This document shows positions 12,732 to 22,400 of a stretch of DNA of 41,746 nt, in pieces. Made by a program: the position numbers and the translations under genes. Numbering within the stretch: position 1 is the first letter of the stretch; each line of letters starts with the position of its first letter. Under the pieces are notes generated by a model. It was not told the DNA's origin and did not search any database. It saw nothing but the letters and a program-made list of their open reading frames with translations. The stretch is from the NCBI GenBank assembly GCA_002751075.1, contig NAOQ01000238.1, positions 35,144 to 76,889 of the forward strand, read 5' to 3'. This DNA is from Ichthyophonus hoferi (taxonomy: Eukaryota > Opisthokonta > Ichthyosporea > Ichthyophonida > Ichthyophonidae).

Positions 12732-13693
12732 CACACACATATATATAGTTATATTGTTAAGGTCTTTATGGCCTACAGCCGCTAAGGACGAGTAGTCGAG
12801 TACATCATAATGGTATCTGCTTTACAGTAAGGTGTTGCATTAACTTGCACACTGTAACTGGTATATATGGTATATAATATATTATGGTATAACCAGACTT
12901 TAGCCCAAGGAATAAATAATATAAAATGTAGTTTTAAACATTCTTAGCCCATAGCACTCAGTATTGCTAGACTGGGGTATATCTTATGACGATACCACCA
13001 TTATATTACTATTATATTACCATTACCGTCACTATGTCCCAGCCATTTTATTCACCTATGAAACACGCACTTAACCTATCATATTGTACATAAAACTAAC
13101 TTATCATTACCATTGAATATTTTAGCTACCTATGATATCATAGCATGTCCTCGATTCTACCCATCCCAAAAAGAACCGTCATACCCCATAATTTTTCAAC
13201 CACACAATAGTATTTAAATACAAAAATGCAATATATATATAACTATAACTATATATAGTTATCATCGTATATTTTAATTTCACTACTACCCAATGAATCG
13301 CCCAGGCGTTCTTCATCTAGCCATACACCAGCCACGGTTAAAACTGAGATGACGGTACAGAATACCATCTATGGGAATATTATATATTTACTATTTATCT
13401 GACTGTTACACCTGCATTCCCGGGTCAGTCCACAAGCCAATCAGTATCTCCGTCCACAATCGACTAACAACGTCATTATATAGATCTTGAGAACTGCCAT
13501 TTACATATATTTCATTTTTACATTATGCATCTACTTATATCTATGTATGCTTCACCACAAGGGCCCACAATCATCCGGCTTAACCCTTAACTCCTTTAAA
13601 ACGAGAGAAGTAGAGACTTCTATAGGGAGAGTCCTTAGGAATGACGTAGAGTTGAGGGATACCACCTCGTACTACATAGCGCGGATTGGATAA
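2208..13693 (+). CDS. Lateral signaling target protein 2 (LST2/ZFYVE28)-like protein, 16-exon model
   Basis: Homologue of LST-2/ZFYVE28, an endosomal negative regulator of receptor signalling in animals. Exons: 2208-2315, 2787-2922, 4642-4758, 5767-5793, 7053-7150, 7871-8074, 8578-8695, 9078-9178, 9694-9797, 10232-10406, 10841-10880, 11158-11307, 11581-11931, 12231-12246, 13306-13354, 13562-13693. All junctions are GT-AG, the phases agree, and the total of 1926 nt is 641 codons plus stop. The N-terminal half aligns along the family from about residue 37 to 303: HACQADVLHVLETVY, YRLKFPNEVQ, LLFAAE, and the signature MIDECEPQVMFAIPRLAI (about 232-249). Residues about 340-620 are low-complexity and Ser/Pro-rich, with DFEELTRSLM resembling a mid-protein LST2 motif. 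The FYVE zinc finger that ends animal LST2 was not found in any frame to the gene end. The first 13 exons are well supported. The last three rest mainly on phase and splice sites. ATG 2208 is the first in-frame ATG. Confidence 0.85.
2923..4641 (+). other. LST2-like intron 2
   Basis: AT-rich intron with donor GTATGT and acceptor TGCACAG. The short open stretches inside it (for example 3948-4139 and 4166-4378) have repetitive composition and no homology. No other feature was recognised. Confidence 0.7.
4759..7052 (+). other. LST2-like introns 3 and 4 (flanking the 27-nt microexon)
   Basis: Apart from exon 5767-5793 this holds AT-rich intron sequence. At 6050-6260 there is a local run of five ATTGG/CCAAT pentamers. 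At 5198-5212 a TAGTCTAGTGGTTA word resembles a tRNA box A, but no tRNA fold follows. Confidence 0.6.
5767..5793 (+). CDS. 27-nt microexon of the LST2-like gene
   Basis: The acceptor is TATGCAG and the donor is G|GTATCT. The exon encodes ETLLFAAEV and restores alignment to the LWFGAE block of LST2 proteins. Phase 1 on both sides matches the flanking exons (4758 and 7053). Automated gene finders would probably miss it. Confidence 0.75.
8075..8117 (+). repeat. GTAAATG heptamer array at a splice donor
   Basis: Six tandem copies of GTAAATG, one with a single change, begin exactly at the 5' splice site after exon 7871-8074. Every unit starts with GTAAAT, so each is a possible alternative donor. 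Confidence 0.9.
8752..8978. repeat. TATACA/CATATA hexanucleotide microsatellite in LST2-like intron 7
   Basis: Imperfect tandem repeats of TATACA and related words. ORFs of 100-130 codons on both strands here are artefacts of the repeat (alternating Tyr-Thr or His-Ile). Confidence 0.9.
9416..9652. repeat. CATA tetranucleotide microsatellite in LST2-like intron 8
   Basis: Tandem CATA with interspersed ATATAC and a block duplicated around 9440-9500 and 9535-9590. It turns into TACT near 9635-9652. It ends about 40 bp before exon 9694-9797. Confidence 0.9.
10407..10840 (+). other. LST2-like intron 10
   Basis: Pyrimidine-rich intron with long CT/TTTTC tracts (10540-10620), then ATATAC repeats near the acceptor. 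No coding signal was recognised. Confidence 0.6.
12247..13305 (+). other. LST2-like intron 14, rich in ATTGG/CCAAT
   Basis: This intron holds several ATTGG or CCAAT pentamers (for example TAACCAATAACC, ATGATTGGTC, ATGATTGGAC) and a TA/CA dinucleotide tract at 12698-12740. The donor GTAACG after a 16-nt exon is the least secure junction of the model. Confidence 0.45.
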
Positions 13694-14206
13694 CACCTTG
13701 CCTAGAGGCTCGTTGGGATTGACTGAGATGGGAAGAAATATAGTGGGTTAGACAGGGCAGGATAGGGTAGGATATATATGGTAAGTAAAGCTATATTTAG
13801 TAAATGTGTGTACATGTGCATGAGTAACAAGGCGATTGGTCTAAATAGAACCTCCCTCTTGTGCGGGATAGGAATGACTCCATATGAACGATAAAGGGCA
13901 AATAAAAATAAAGATAATTCCTGGAGGACAGGCAGCCCATGACATCACACATGATAGCAGACATAATATTATAAAATATGATTTTCGACCAATGAGATAT
14001 CATTCATAAAATTGACGGAGGGTCAACAAAGAGCCAATCAAAAGAAAATATAATACATGAGATTAAAAACAAAAAGTATTTGATGATAGGTGCAAATGCT
14101 TATAAAAATCACAACAAAAACGGATAAATTCATATGTTAATATATATGTTAACGTACCATAACCACCCCTACCCACCTATCTTATCAAAATACACATGCA
14201 CATTAC
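13694..14206. other. Convergent 3' region between the LST2-like and TTC4 genes
   Basis: The last one or two TTC4 exons should lie here on the minus strand. A candidate terminal exon at about 13800-13935 reads NYLYFYLPFIVHMESFL, loosely like the C-terminal end of TTC4. Its phase does not join exon 14207-14327 directly, so an exon may be unrecognised or the candidate wrong. Three ATTGG/CCAAT pentamers lie at 13985-14040. Confidence 0.35.
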
Positions 14207-16955
14207 CTTTGACCAACCAGGACTCCACATCAGCATATTTGTCGTCATTATAGTCAAAGTATACGTCTAGATTATCAGGTAGATAGCGATGTTTACGATC
14301 CCAGACTGGACATTCCTGGAACATCTCCTGTATACATACATACATTAGGATAGGATAGGATAGCATAGTAGAGAGGGTAGATAAGAAAGGTATAGCACCA
14401 GAACACGTAAATGCAAATTATGTGATTGCGGGGTAGATATACTGGGACTATATGAAATAACAACATTCATAGAGTATGGTAAGATATTGCATAATTTAGT
14501 ATGATATAATATAATATAGTGTGCATTAGGATAGGATAGGATAGGATAGTAGAGAACATAGATAGAAAGGGAATGATACCAGAACACGTCAATATTGGTG
14601 TGTGTTGTATTACTGTATTACGTTGACATAACAGCTGCATTAAATAAGAATAGATAGGTACGAAAAAGTGACTGAATAGAGGCCAACAATGGCCACAGAG
14701 GTATTCAACTAATCAGCATACATAATAATATTATCATTGTATTCGTTACTATATATAGTATACTATACCATCTCTCTCCCCCCCTTTATTTAATACCCGG
14801 CATCTTATTGTTCTTGTTTTTCTGATTGCTGTGTGGCTTATGGTTTTTCTCTTACTCTATCTACTTAGTGTGATTGTTATCCAATTATGAATATTCCCTG
14901 TGTGGTTACTACAAGAAAACAAAAAAGAGTACGCCATATGATTCCGCAAAACAGTGTGCATATCATGATTGGTGGATATATATAGTGACCAATACATATC
15001 TACAACTATCTATCTTATATAGAGACTAGGAAGATAAAGGGAGAGGGAGAGGGAGAGGGAGGAAGTTGTAATACATACATTAAACATCTCCATTATAGTC
15101 GTACTTTCGCAGAAGGAGGCAATGAAGTCACTCATATTATACTCAGGATAAAGCATAGTTACAGGCCAGAATAGCTAAGGGCAATGGTTGATTGGTTAGT
15201 GGGAAGGTATGACAGGTCAATATGATAAAGTGTGCTTGTTAAAGAGTTCTTATTGAATGCTATTTATAGCGTTTATGTGTTTGATAATATATATATATAT
15301 ATATATATATAAGGGCTAGGTATTGGTTCGGGACGTATGCCAGAGCCAATTAAAAGCAACTGTTGACATCTTTCCCTACCTCTTGCTCATTGGATAAACC
15401 AACCTACCTGTCCCTCGCTGTCAATAGTTGCAATGTAGTTACTAGGATTTTCCAGTACGTTCACCTGCACCAATGGGCATGCATATAAGTATGCATGTGT
15501 AGCTACGGAAATATCAATAGAGAGTAGTGATTCTATATATATATATATATATATAACTATCCTTATATGGCAATAGTTCTATATATGGATATATATATAT
15601 GCAGGTATTGGTAGACAAGAGGATGGTGCGTTGTAACAAATGAAAAGGAAAGAGGCATAGCAACCAGCAGCCAATAGTAATAGACTAACCTTACGGCCAG
15701 TAGCCTCAGCATCGCTAACTTGCTCAGTATGTGCCTTTAAGGTAATGCCACGTGACTGGGAAGAAGAAGGGAGGGGAGGGGTGAGTTGGGCGCACATAAT
15801 CGATAGATATATAGATATATGTATGTATACACTTTTATATGGATATATTATACTCTATAAGTACATATACATATATATATACCCAGGTTTTCCCTCTCTT
15901 CCTTGTAGATATATCATAATAATCACTACCTACTATATTTTCCCGGTCATTCCTATTCTTACCGTGATAGACAAGCCCCTGACAGGTGCACTAGAGAGCC
16001 CATGTAATCCAAGCTATAAAAAAATAAAATAAAATAACCAATAAAACCGCGTTTCATACCTGAATGGCAGCCAATAGAGTCTCGTACTTCTCCCTCTCTA
16101 GTTTCTCTTCCTTCTCCCTCTTTCTTCTTCTCTTTTCAATCACTACTGATTTTTTCTTTATCTCTGCCCTGGTCTTAATAAGAGAGGGGTTGCTAGGGTC
16201 TAAGTATCACAGTTAAGGACCACCAATCAGAACAGGCGTGAGTGTAGGAATAGAGTCAATTGGGTAGAAGTCAGGTAGGTGTTAAGTTATATTAGGTATA
16301 CATACAGGTGAGATAATATAGATAAGAATGAGGCTAATGAGTATGATATGGTATGAAATTTTATGGTAATTCTGATTATAAAGAGGTTGGTTGGTTTAAT
16401 GATAAGAAGAAGAATAATAATAGTAATAATAATAGAAATAGAAATAGTAATAGTAATCATAATAGTAATAGTAATAGTAATAGTAATCATAATAGTAAGA
16501 ATAGGAATAACAATAAGAAAAAAAAAAGAATAATAACACTAACAATAACCACATTAAACCAATCAACCAAGGGTTGTAAAGGATATGACCAATCCATCGT
16601 CACACCATGAGTAAGCTTCGTCAAAACGATCCAATGCGCAAAGGGCCTTGGCTGCCCTAAAATAGAATTTAATATTTGATTGGTCCACCTTCTTCCCAGC
16701 CGCGCAGTCTTCAACAGTAGATCGATAATTGCCTGAGTGTGGGTATAGTTGCTATGTATTTAAAGGAGTGTCACGTGTCTCTTATGTCTAGCTTCTGATT
16801 GATCTACCCCCAGTTACTATTTTTTATTTCGCACTCTCAATTGGACCATCACCCATTATATCAGACGTAATCTCCATTTTACCCAATCAACAGCACCATT
16901 TTCTTAACTCAATCATAGTGGCTGATCGCACTTTCCCATCCATCTCTTCCCCCCA

Positions 16956-16986
<31 letters not shown>

Positions 16987-17933
16987 CTTATATAACCACC
17001 TCTATCCTTCTACCATACCTACCTAAGGCCAGGTTAGCTGCTGCTCTATTAGAATAGAGAGTAGAGAGAATATCGAGAGGGCAGTCCTGGCCGTTAATTC
17101 CTTCCGTGTACATCTCCACAGCCTTTTTATATCCCGCTCTATCGCCCTTTTTAAACTCTGAGTTGCCTTGGTCCTTGTGGTAGTTGGCTAGGTCTGCAAA
17201 AGAATGGTGCACAATAGTATGTACGTGTGGTTAGGGGGATGAGTATGTGCTATACGCACACGTGTACACGTGTACATGTGAATATACCAATACCTGTATC
17301 TACACCTACATCCGCTCATACATAACTATAACCCTTTTACATAAATACACATATACTACATACCAACAGGGTCAGATTCATCGTAGATCAAAGTTTGTAA
17401 AGCCTGAAGGTCAGGATTGGACTCCATCTCTTCGGCCGTAGGAGGCCTATTCATAAACAAGGGAATGGATTGTAGCTCCTATTTATGGTTGTCAATGGGC
17501 ATGTTTGTACATATATATGTGTGTGTCAAAGAATAAACAGGTATATATATGATATACAATAAATAAATAACAATAAGATATGTATACCATAACAGTCATA
17601 CAGATAAAATCTTTTTCAAATTCATCCAAGGCCGTGTGTGTATAAATATATATATGGTTGACCATAAATGTAATTATGCATCTATATAAGTATGTGTGTA
17701 AGTATGAAAACATACACATTGGCATCTATACAATAACAATCATCACCGAGCCTTACCTTTTCAAACTCTTCCAGTGGTGCGTCTAGGTTCAGGTGGTTTT
17801 TAAAGCGTGGTATCTTGCCACTCTTATAGTCCTGTATGAACCTTTCATGCGCCGCATCATCATCTTCTTCTTCTAATATTTTCTGGTACTGCTTCTCAGC
17901 ATCTAACACCTTTTGGCTAACAGGTACACTCAT
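14207..17933 (-). CDS. TTC4: TTC4/Cns1 Hsp90 cochaperone (TPR protein), 3' end not resolved
   Basis: Homologue of TTC4/Cns1, a cochaperone that binds Hsp90/Hsp70 through TPRs and carries a C-terminal wheel domain. Minus-strand exons: 17933-17757, 17478-17364, 17193-17023, 16732-16568, 16199-16060, 16013-15963, 15755-15690, 15464-15408, 15174-15079, 14327-14207. Phases agree throughout (386 codons plus one base). Family landmarks appear in order: EEFEKELQSIPLFMNRPP, NPDLQALQTLIYDE, the TPR block with KDQGNSEFKKG and LYSNRAAANLALGNYRS (about 98-170), WCDDGL, a basic coiled segment rich in K/R/E, LLAAIQ, then the wheel-domain words WPVTMLYPEYNMSDFI and YLPDNLDVYFD. The donor at 16568 (CTTG|GTTGAT) is weak and adds a few residues relative to the family. 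The final exon(s), about 40 residues in the family, were not assigned. The start has A at -3. Confidence 0.9.
14340..14592. repeat. Duplicated block with GGATA microsatellite in a TTC4 intron
   Basis: About 75 bp at 14340-14412 and 14522-14592 are near copies: each has AGGATAGGATAGGATAG, then AGTAGAGA..., then ACCAGAACACGT. They are spaced 182 bp apart in direct orientation. Confidence 0.8.
14593..15078 (-). other. TTC4 intron sequence
   Basis: AT-rich intron (minus-strand gene) with a GGGAGA tract near 15040-15060. No further feature was recognised. Confidence 0.6.
15963..16013 (-). CDS. TTC4: Candidate 51-nt cassette exon of TTC4
   Basis: It encodes LGLHGLSSAPVRGLSIT, starts after a T-rich acceptor ending in ATAG and ends at a consensus GTAAGA donor. 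Both edges are phase 0, so it can be included or skipped without a frame change. Human TTC4 has no matching insert between LLQAIKAR and what follows, which suggests an optional or lineage-specific exon. Confidence 0.5.
16394..16512. repeat. AAT/AGT trinucleotide microsatellite in TTC4 intron
   Basis: Imperfect AATAGT and AATAGTAATCAT units of about 120 bp. The open frames on both strands (Asn/Ser-rich or Ile/Thr-rich) are repeat artefacts. Confidence 0.9.
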
Positions 17934-18632
17934 GTTGAGTGGTTATTGATGTTGATAGTGATAATAGAATAAAGGGGGTATAGTTGTATGAGAATGTTGA
18001 TGTTTATAATGCCACATTGATTTTAATATATCATGCTGCATCTTACATACTTTTGGCATATTAGTCAATATAATGCTAGATCATACAAGAGTATGGTTTC
18101 TCCTTAAATATAATGACGAATCTTATTGGGTAAGGTTTCCTGTTAAAGGGAATGACTCAAATGACTACTGGTGCATGACATCACTGTATATGCCCTGCAA
18201 TATATAATACCATACTGTAAGGTGTGATATGGTATGAAATTGCCGGATTTTTCACTATATATATAATAATTTTAAACAAATTTAATATGCAATATTATAT
18301 CATATTAACTATGAAATGTTAAATAGTCTGAAATTGTCCGATTTTGCAGGATATATATAATACTTTTAATGAAATTTAATATGCAATATCATATCATATT
18401 ATACTACGAGATGTTATGTTAAATAGTTTGAAATTGTCGGATTTTGCAGGATATATATGTAATTTCAATGAAATTTAATATGCAATCATTATTATTTAAT
18501 CTTCTTTGAGCTTATTGGCTCTCTGTCTCCAAGTTACGAACCATAAAATATTTGTTATATATATATATGTATCTTATTTCCTTGTATTATTATTTTATAT
18601 TATATCCACTCTAGTTGTAATTATCTGTAAAC
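17934..18632. promoter_or_regulatory. Divergent intergenic region between TTC4 (-) and the LCL2-like gene (+)
   Basis: About 700 bp separates the two start codons, so both promoters must lie here. It contains the three-unit tandem repeat listed separately. Confidence 0.6.
18236..18488. repeat. Tandem repeat, two full units of 94-100 bp and one partial
   Basis: Units at 18236-18329, 18330-18429 and 18430-18488 (partial) share GAAATTGTCGGATTTTGCAG, a TATATATAAT stretch and AAATTTAATATGCAAT. Units 1 and 2 end in TGTTAAATAGT. Confidence 0.9.
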
Positions 18633-19586
18633 ATGAAAGGTCTCCTTATTACTAGTAGCATATTCCTTTTGTTTCACCTAGCAGCCGCCCAATTCCATTT
18701 CCGTAGTGGTGGTGGTTCCTTCTTCGAGCAAGAGGAACCTAAGAATGAGCCTCCTCCTAAATTCACCGAGCCGGAGGATGGGAGTTGTGCCTACAGATGC
18801 CCTATGGATAACTCCTGTGTAGCTAAGGCTATCGATTGCCCCTGCCCTCCTACTACAAAGAAATGCATGAGAAATGATTGGTATGTTTCTCGACTGGTGT
18901 GGATCTTCCCTTTATTCTTTTATTATAATTTCATGTGGCTGTCTGCCTTTCTCTCTTTCCACATAGATTGACAATTATGAAAACAACACATATATTCCTA
19001 GACCACCTGTTTCTGTTTTCACCTGTTGTGTTATGTTTTATTATCTCTAAATATGTTTATTTCTTCCTTTATCTGGTAGATTGGGTGACTTATTTGAATT
19101 TCTTTCTGTTATTCACTATCCAATATCCAATATTAATACCGACTTTGTATTTGTTATGTTTATTCCGTATTTATATTCTTTTGTATAAGAATGAACTATA
19201 TAATTAGTTAAAAAAATAGGGGAATATATAGACTTGAAACAGTTTAGTACGTTGTAGTTGATGTTTAAAAGTTACTTTGCTAGGGAAGAAATAATGGTTC
19301 TTGTTTGGTATTTATTATTGTTTTGCAAGTCTACTCAACGTATTTTATAAGTAAAGAAAACACAGGTGGACTGAGATATTAATATTAGGACACTATTATA
19401 AGTGAGACCGGGCCACTAAGATGTTGCTATACATAGTCTCTGGCCTTCCTTCTATTAAATTTTCTGTAAATTTCTTCCCCATTAAAGCTCTAGGCTTCAA
19501 TCTCTTGATAACTAACTATACATATCTCCCCTTGAAGGTATATGTGTGTTGAAATCGCGAGGTCGTGCGAGGATTATACCCAATAG
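18633..19586 (+). CDS. LCL2-like secreted cysteine-rich protein, two exons
   Basis: It resembles the fungal long chronological lifespan protein 2 (LCL2) family: small secretory-pathway proteins proposed to act in ER-associated degradation. Exon 1 is 18633-18880 and exon 2 is 19538-19586. Together they encode 98 residues; fungal LCL2 is about 110-130. Residues 1-19 are a signal peptide ending in AAAQ. A flexible acidic and proline-rich stretch follows. The family pattern then appears: C-x3-C-P-x4-C-V-x5-C-P-C-P, K-K-C-M (about 52-78). Exon 2 supplies WYMCVEIA, matching the usual YVCISKPA, which supports the splice (donor ATTG|GTATGT, acceptor TTGAAG). The start ATG has A at -3. Function is inferred only from the family. 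Confidence 0.75.
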
Positions 19587-20771
19587 AAAGAGGACTGTTG
19601 TTGTTATTCACCCATTGTGGTGGTTGATAATTAGCTACTAAACACAGATAATCCTATTGTCACATATGTAGATTGTGGCCTGATATGAGGTTATATGTTT
19701 TTACTGACCCTATGCTATTAGTGGCCTCTACTATATATTTTTGGTTCGTTAGATCTATGGTTAGGGTATTTTACTAGTATATTTAAAGCATTAATATTGT
19801 ATCTTCTAATCCATATTATATGTATAGTGTATAAATGCATGCATATACATTATCAGATTTGTTAGTAACCAAGTCATTAAATTTTACCTTTGGGGGGAAG
19901 TAGAAATAATATGCTTATTTTTTACAAGCCATGTAATCTATAATATGATTGGACGAATAAAATTAAATAGATAGCTTGGCTAAACTCTATTGGTCACAGT
20001 CGCAGTATAAAATAGAATGTTTGTACTGTATATGTTCAAAATATGTTGAATTGAAAATCAACAAATCACACATTAATGCTATTTTATGTTAAGCCTTAAC
20101 CCAATTTCTCATTGATGGTTATATACAACTATCATAATGTAGATAAACCTTAAAATAAAAACACAACTTTAACTTTAATTTGTAAATATATATAAAATTG
20201 GTTTAAACTGGGAGAGAAGAAGTTGGTACTATAGCTATAATTAAAAACACAGGCACTATTGAAGGACCTATACAATCATACTGGATTATGATGCCTGTCA
20301 TAATATTATATACATACATATGACCATGTTTATAAATCATATACCTATAGCCCATTATAAAACATGTTTTTAAAATTTAAATCTTTTAGTAAGAATAAAG
20401 ATCTTCAGGTGTTTTCAGTATTAAAAATTTACAATCAATCACACGAATATTTCCTATTGCGCAGGCAGACCCTATATTTTAATAGTAAATTTTATTTTAT
20501 TTCAAGACTACATACAATAGAAATAAAAATATATAGCTGGCTTCCTTACCTCATATCTAATTCCTCCTGTTACAAAACAAACATAGGAAACATAGTTCAT
20601 TGCAAAGTAAGGTGGGTCAGAAAGACCCCAACATAATAGTGCATTTAGCGTAGAGAAAACACAAGATAAACGGAATGTAGAAGGAAGGAATGAAGAAAAG
20701 GAAGATAAAGATATAGGATGGGGGTATGTGTGGTTACTATGGCTACCCTCCTCCTTCTCCTCCCCCTCCCT
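19587..20771. other. Intergenic sequence between the LCL2-like and zinc-finger genes
   Basis: AT-rich, with no convincing gene. An ORF at 20364-20636 has biased low-complexity composition and no recognisable homology. The 3' UTRs of the two convergent genes presumably lie at the two ends. Confidence 0.5.
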
Positions 20772-22049
20772 CTAACTCATATATCCTCCTTGCAGGTTGG
20801 TTATCAACCCCCCCTTGAACTTGCACACATTGATATGTTTATCCAACTCCATGGGGTTGTCAAAAGCATCCACACAGCCATGGTGAGGGCACATCGTAAA
20901 GTTAGGAGGGAGATGGTTACGGACATGAGCTCTGAACAAGGTAAAGTCCCCAAATTTGAAACCACAGGCATCACATGTATATTTTCCATCTCGCATGTGG
21001 AGGGTTTCATGACCTGTACAGGCAGACTTGGAACGGAAATTCTTACCACAACCATCGTAGGAGCAACGATGTGGTTTCTCGCCTGTGTGGCGAAGCATGT
21101 GTTGTTTAAGGGTAGGCACACTTACAGTTTCATAGGTGCAGCCTTCAAAAGAGCATGGATGGAGAGGCTTGTTGCTATGGTGGTTACGATGGTGGTTGTC
21201 CACTGACTGCTTCTGTTTGAAGGTGGCCTCACATCCCTCATGAGGGCAGGTAAAAGGACGTTCAGTGGAATGTGTGTATAAATGTTTCTGGTAATCAGCC
21301 CTGAAATACGTCCCATAACTACACCCTTCATGCTCACAACGGAACCGCAGACGAGCATTAGTCCTCTTAGCAGAGGGCTCGCCCTCTCCCATCATACCTG
21401 GTCGTTTCATACCCATAGAAGGCCCCATGCCCTCATATACCTGCATCCCATCGTCCATATCTCGTTGAGGTCTGGTACCTACAGGCACACCATTGGGGAA
21501 CTGCGCGGCAGTGCCCTCAGGGAGGTTATCAAACACCACGCCCATGGGGATCCACACCCACCCCAGGGGTGCACTCATCGTTACCATACGACTACCTGGC
21601 TCTCCTGGAAGACCCCCACCAATAACAAGGGTGATCTGACGGGAGGGAACCTCCACAGGCACAACTAAATGTTTCATGTCGCTTTCAGGCCAGCTAACAG
21701 TGCCGTATCCTTGAAGATTCTGAGGTCCCACTAGATTGGAATTGACATTAGGGGGTGGCATACTGGTGGGAAGAGAGGCCATGCCTGGGGGGACAATAGG
21801 ACGTAGAGGAGTCATGGGGTTGAGAGGTTGGAGAGGTTGAAAGGTGGGTCGAGGGGCTGAAGGGATGGGGCCTACTAGGGGTCCACCAAAACCAACACCA
21901 TCATGCATAGAACGAATAGTCGTGCTGGTAGGGCATTCGGGTTTAGTATGTACGGTTACCTCGGTGGACTCATTAACATCTGACCCTAGGCGGACCTCAT
22001 CGTCACCGCTGGTAGCCACTTCATTATCATGCTCGGGCGGAGAACTCAT
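20772..22049 (-). CDS. C2H2 zinc-finger protein, six fingers, intronless
   Basis: 425 residues in one exon. The N-terminal third is Pro/Gly/Met-rich and probably disordered. Residues about 130-190 form a more ordered segment (ITLVIGGGLPGEPG, GWVWIPMGVVFDNL) of unknown family. Six zinc fingers follow from about 238 to 411. Fingers 1-4 use C-x4-C spacing, as in TFIIIA-type fingers. Finger 5 has C-x2-C. Finger 6 ends in Cys in place of the second His (C2HC). A TGEKP-type linker joins fingers 3 and 4. A basic stretch (PSAKRTNARLRFR) just before finger 1 could be a nuclear signal. Nuclear DNA or RNA binding is inferred from the fingers. No named orthologue is recognised. The gene is clearly more GC-rich than its flanks and has no introns, unlike its neighbours. 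Confidence 0.9.
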   Translation of the reverse strand: MSSPPEHDNEVATSGDDEVRLGSDVNESTEVTVHTKPECPTSTTIRSMHDGVGFGGPLVGPIPSAPRPTFQPLQPLNPMTPLRPIVPPGMASLPTSMPPPNVNSNLVGPQNLQGYGTVSWPESDMKHLVVPVEVPSRQITLVIGGGLPGEPGSRMVTMSAPLGWVWIPMGVVFDNLPEGTAAQFPNGVPVGTRPQRDMDDGMQVYEGMGPSMGMKRPGMMGEGEPSAKRTNARLRFRCEHEGCSYGTYFRADYQKHLYTHSTERPFTCPHEGCEATFKQKQSVDNHHRNHHSNKPLHPCSFEGCTYETVSVPTLKQHMLRHTGEKPHRCSYDGCGKNFRSKSACTGHETLHMRDGKYTCDACGFKFGDFTLFRAHVRNHLPPNFTMCPHHGCVDAFDNPMELDKHINVCKFKGGLITNLQGGYMS

Positions 22050-22339
22050 TTTCTAACCCAGAAAAAAAAAACTAGGATTTAAAAAGAAACTATAAAAAAA
22101 AATAGTAAGAAGGAATTAGTAGGAATTACTAATTACCTCCTGTATAATACAATCTAAAACTGTGATAAGAAAAATAATAATAAAATTGATATTTTTACAG
22201 TCGTGCCAGCACTTAAAGATTGCTAGGATAAATAAAATATGAAAAGAAAATATAGATATAGAGGGTATAACAAAACATTGTATTGTAACGGTCAGAAATA
22301 TTAAGGCAACCAGACCAATTTTGGGGGGGTCTATATATT

Positions 22340-22400
22340 ATAAGCCCCATGTACGTCATATTTACGTAATTGTCAGGTGATTGCACGTGGCAGCCTTATT
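22340..22400 (-). promoter_or_regulatory. Candidate bZIP/E-box cluster upstream of the zinc-finger gene
   Basis: About 300-340 bp upstream of the minus-strand start codon lie TACGTCA (22352-22358), the palindrome TTACGTAA (22362-22369) and CACGTG (22384-22389). These match known CRE/ATF, PAR-bZIP and E-box core words. Function is inferred. Confidence 0.4.

Noticed and set aside
17590-17640. Minus-strand LDEFEKDF-like stretch in TTC4 intron 1
   Set aside because: It resembles the end of exon 1 (LEEFEK), but it lacks a proper acceptor, and exons 17757 and 17478 already join in phase.
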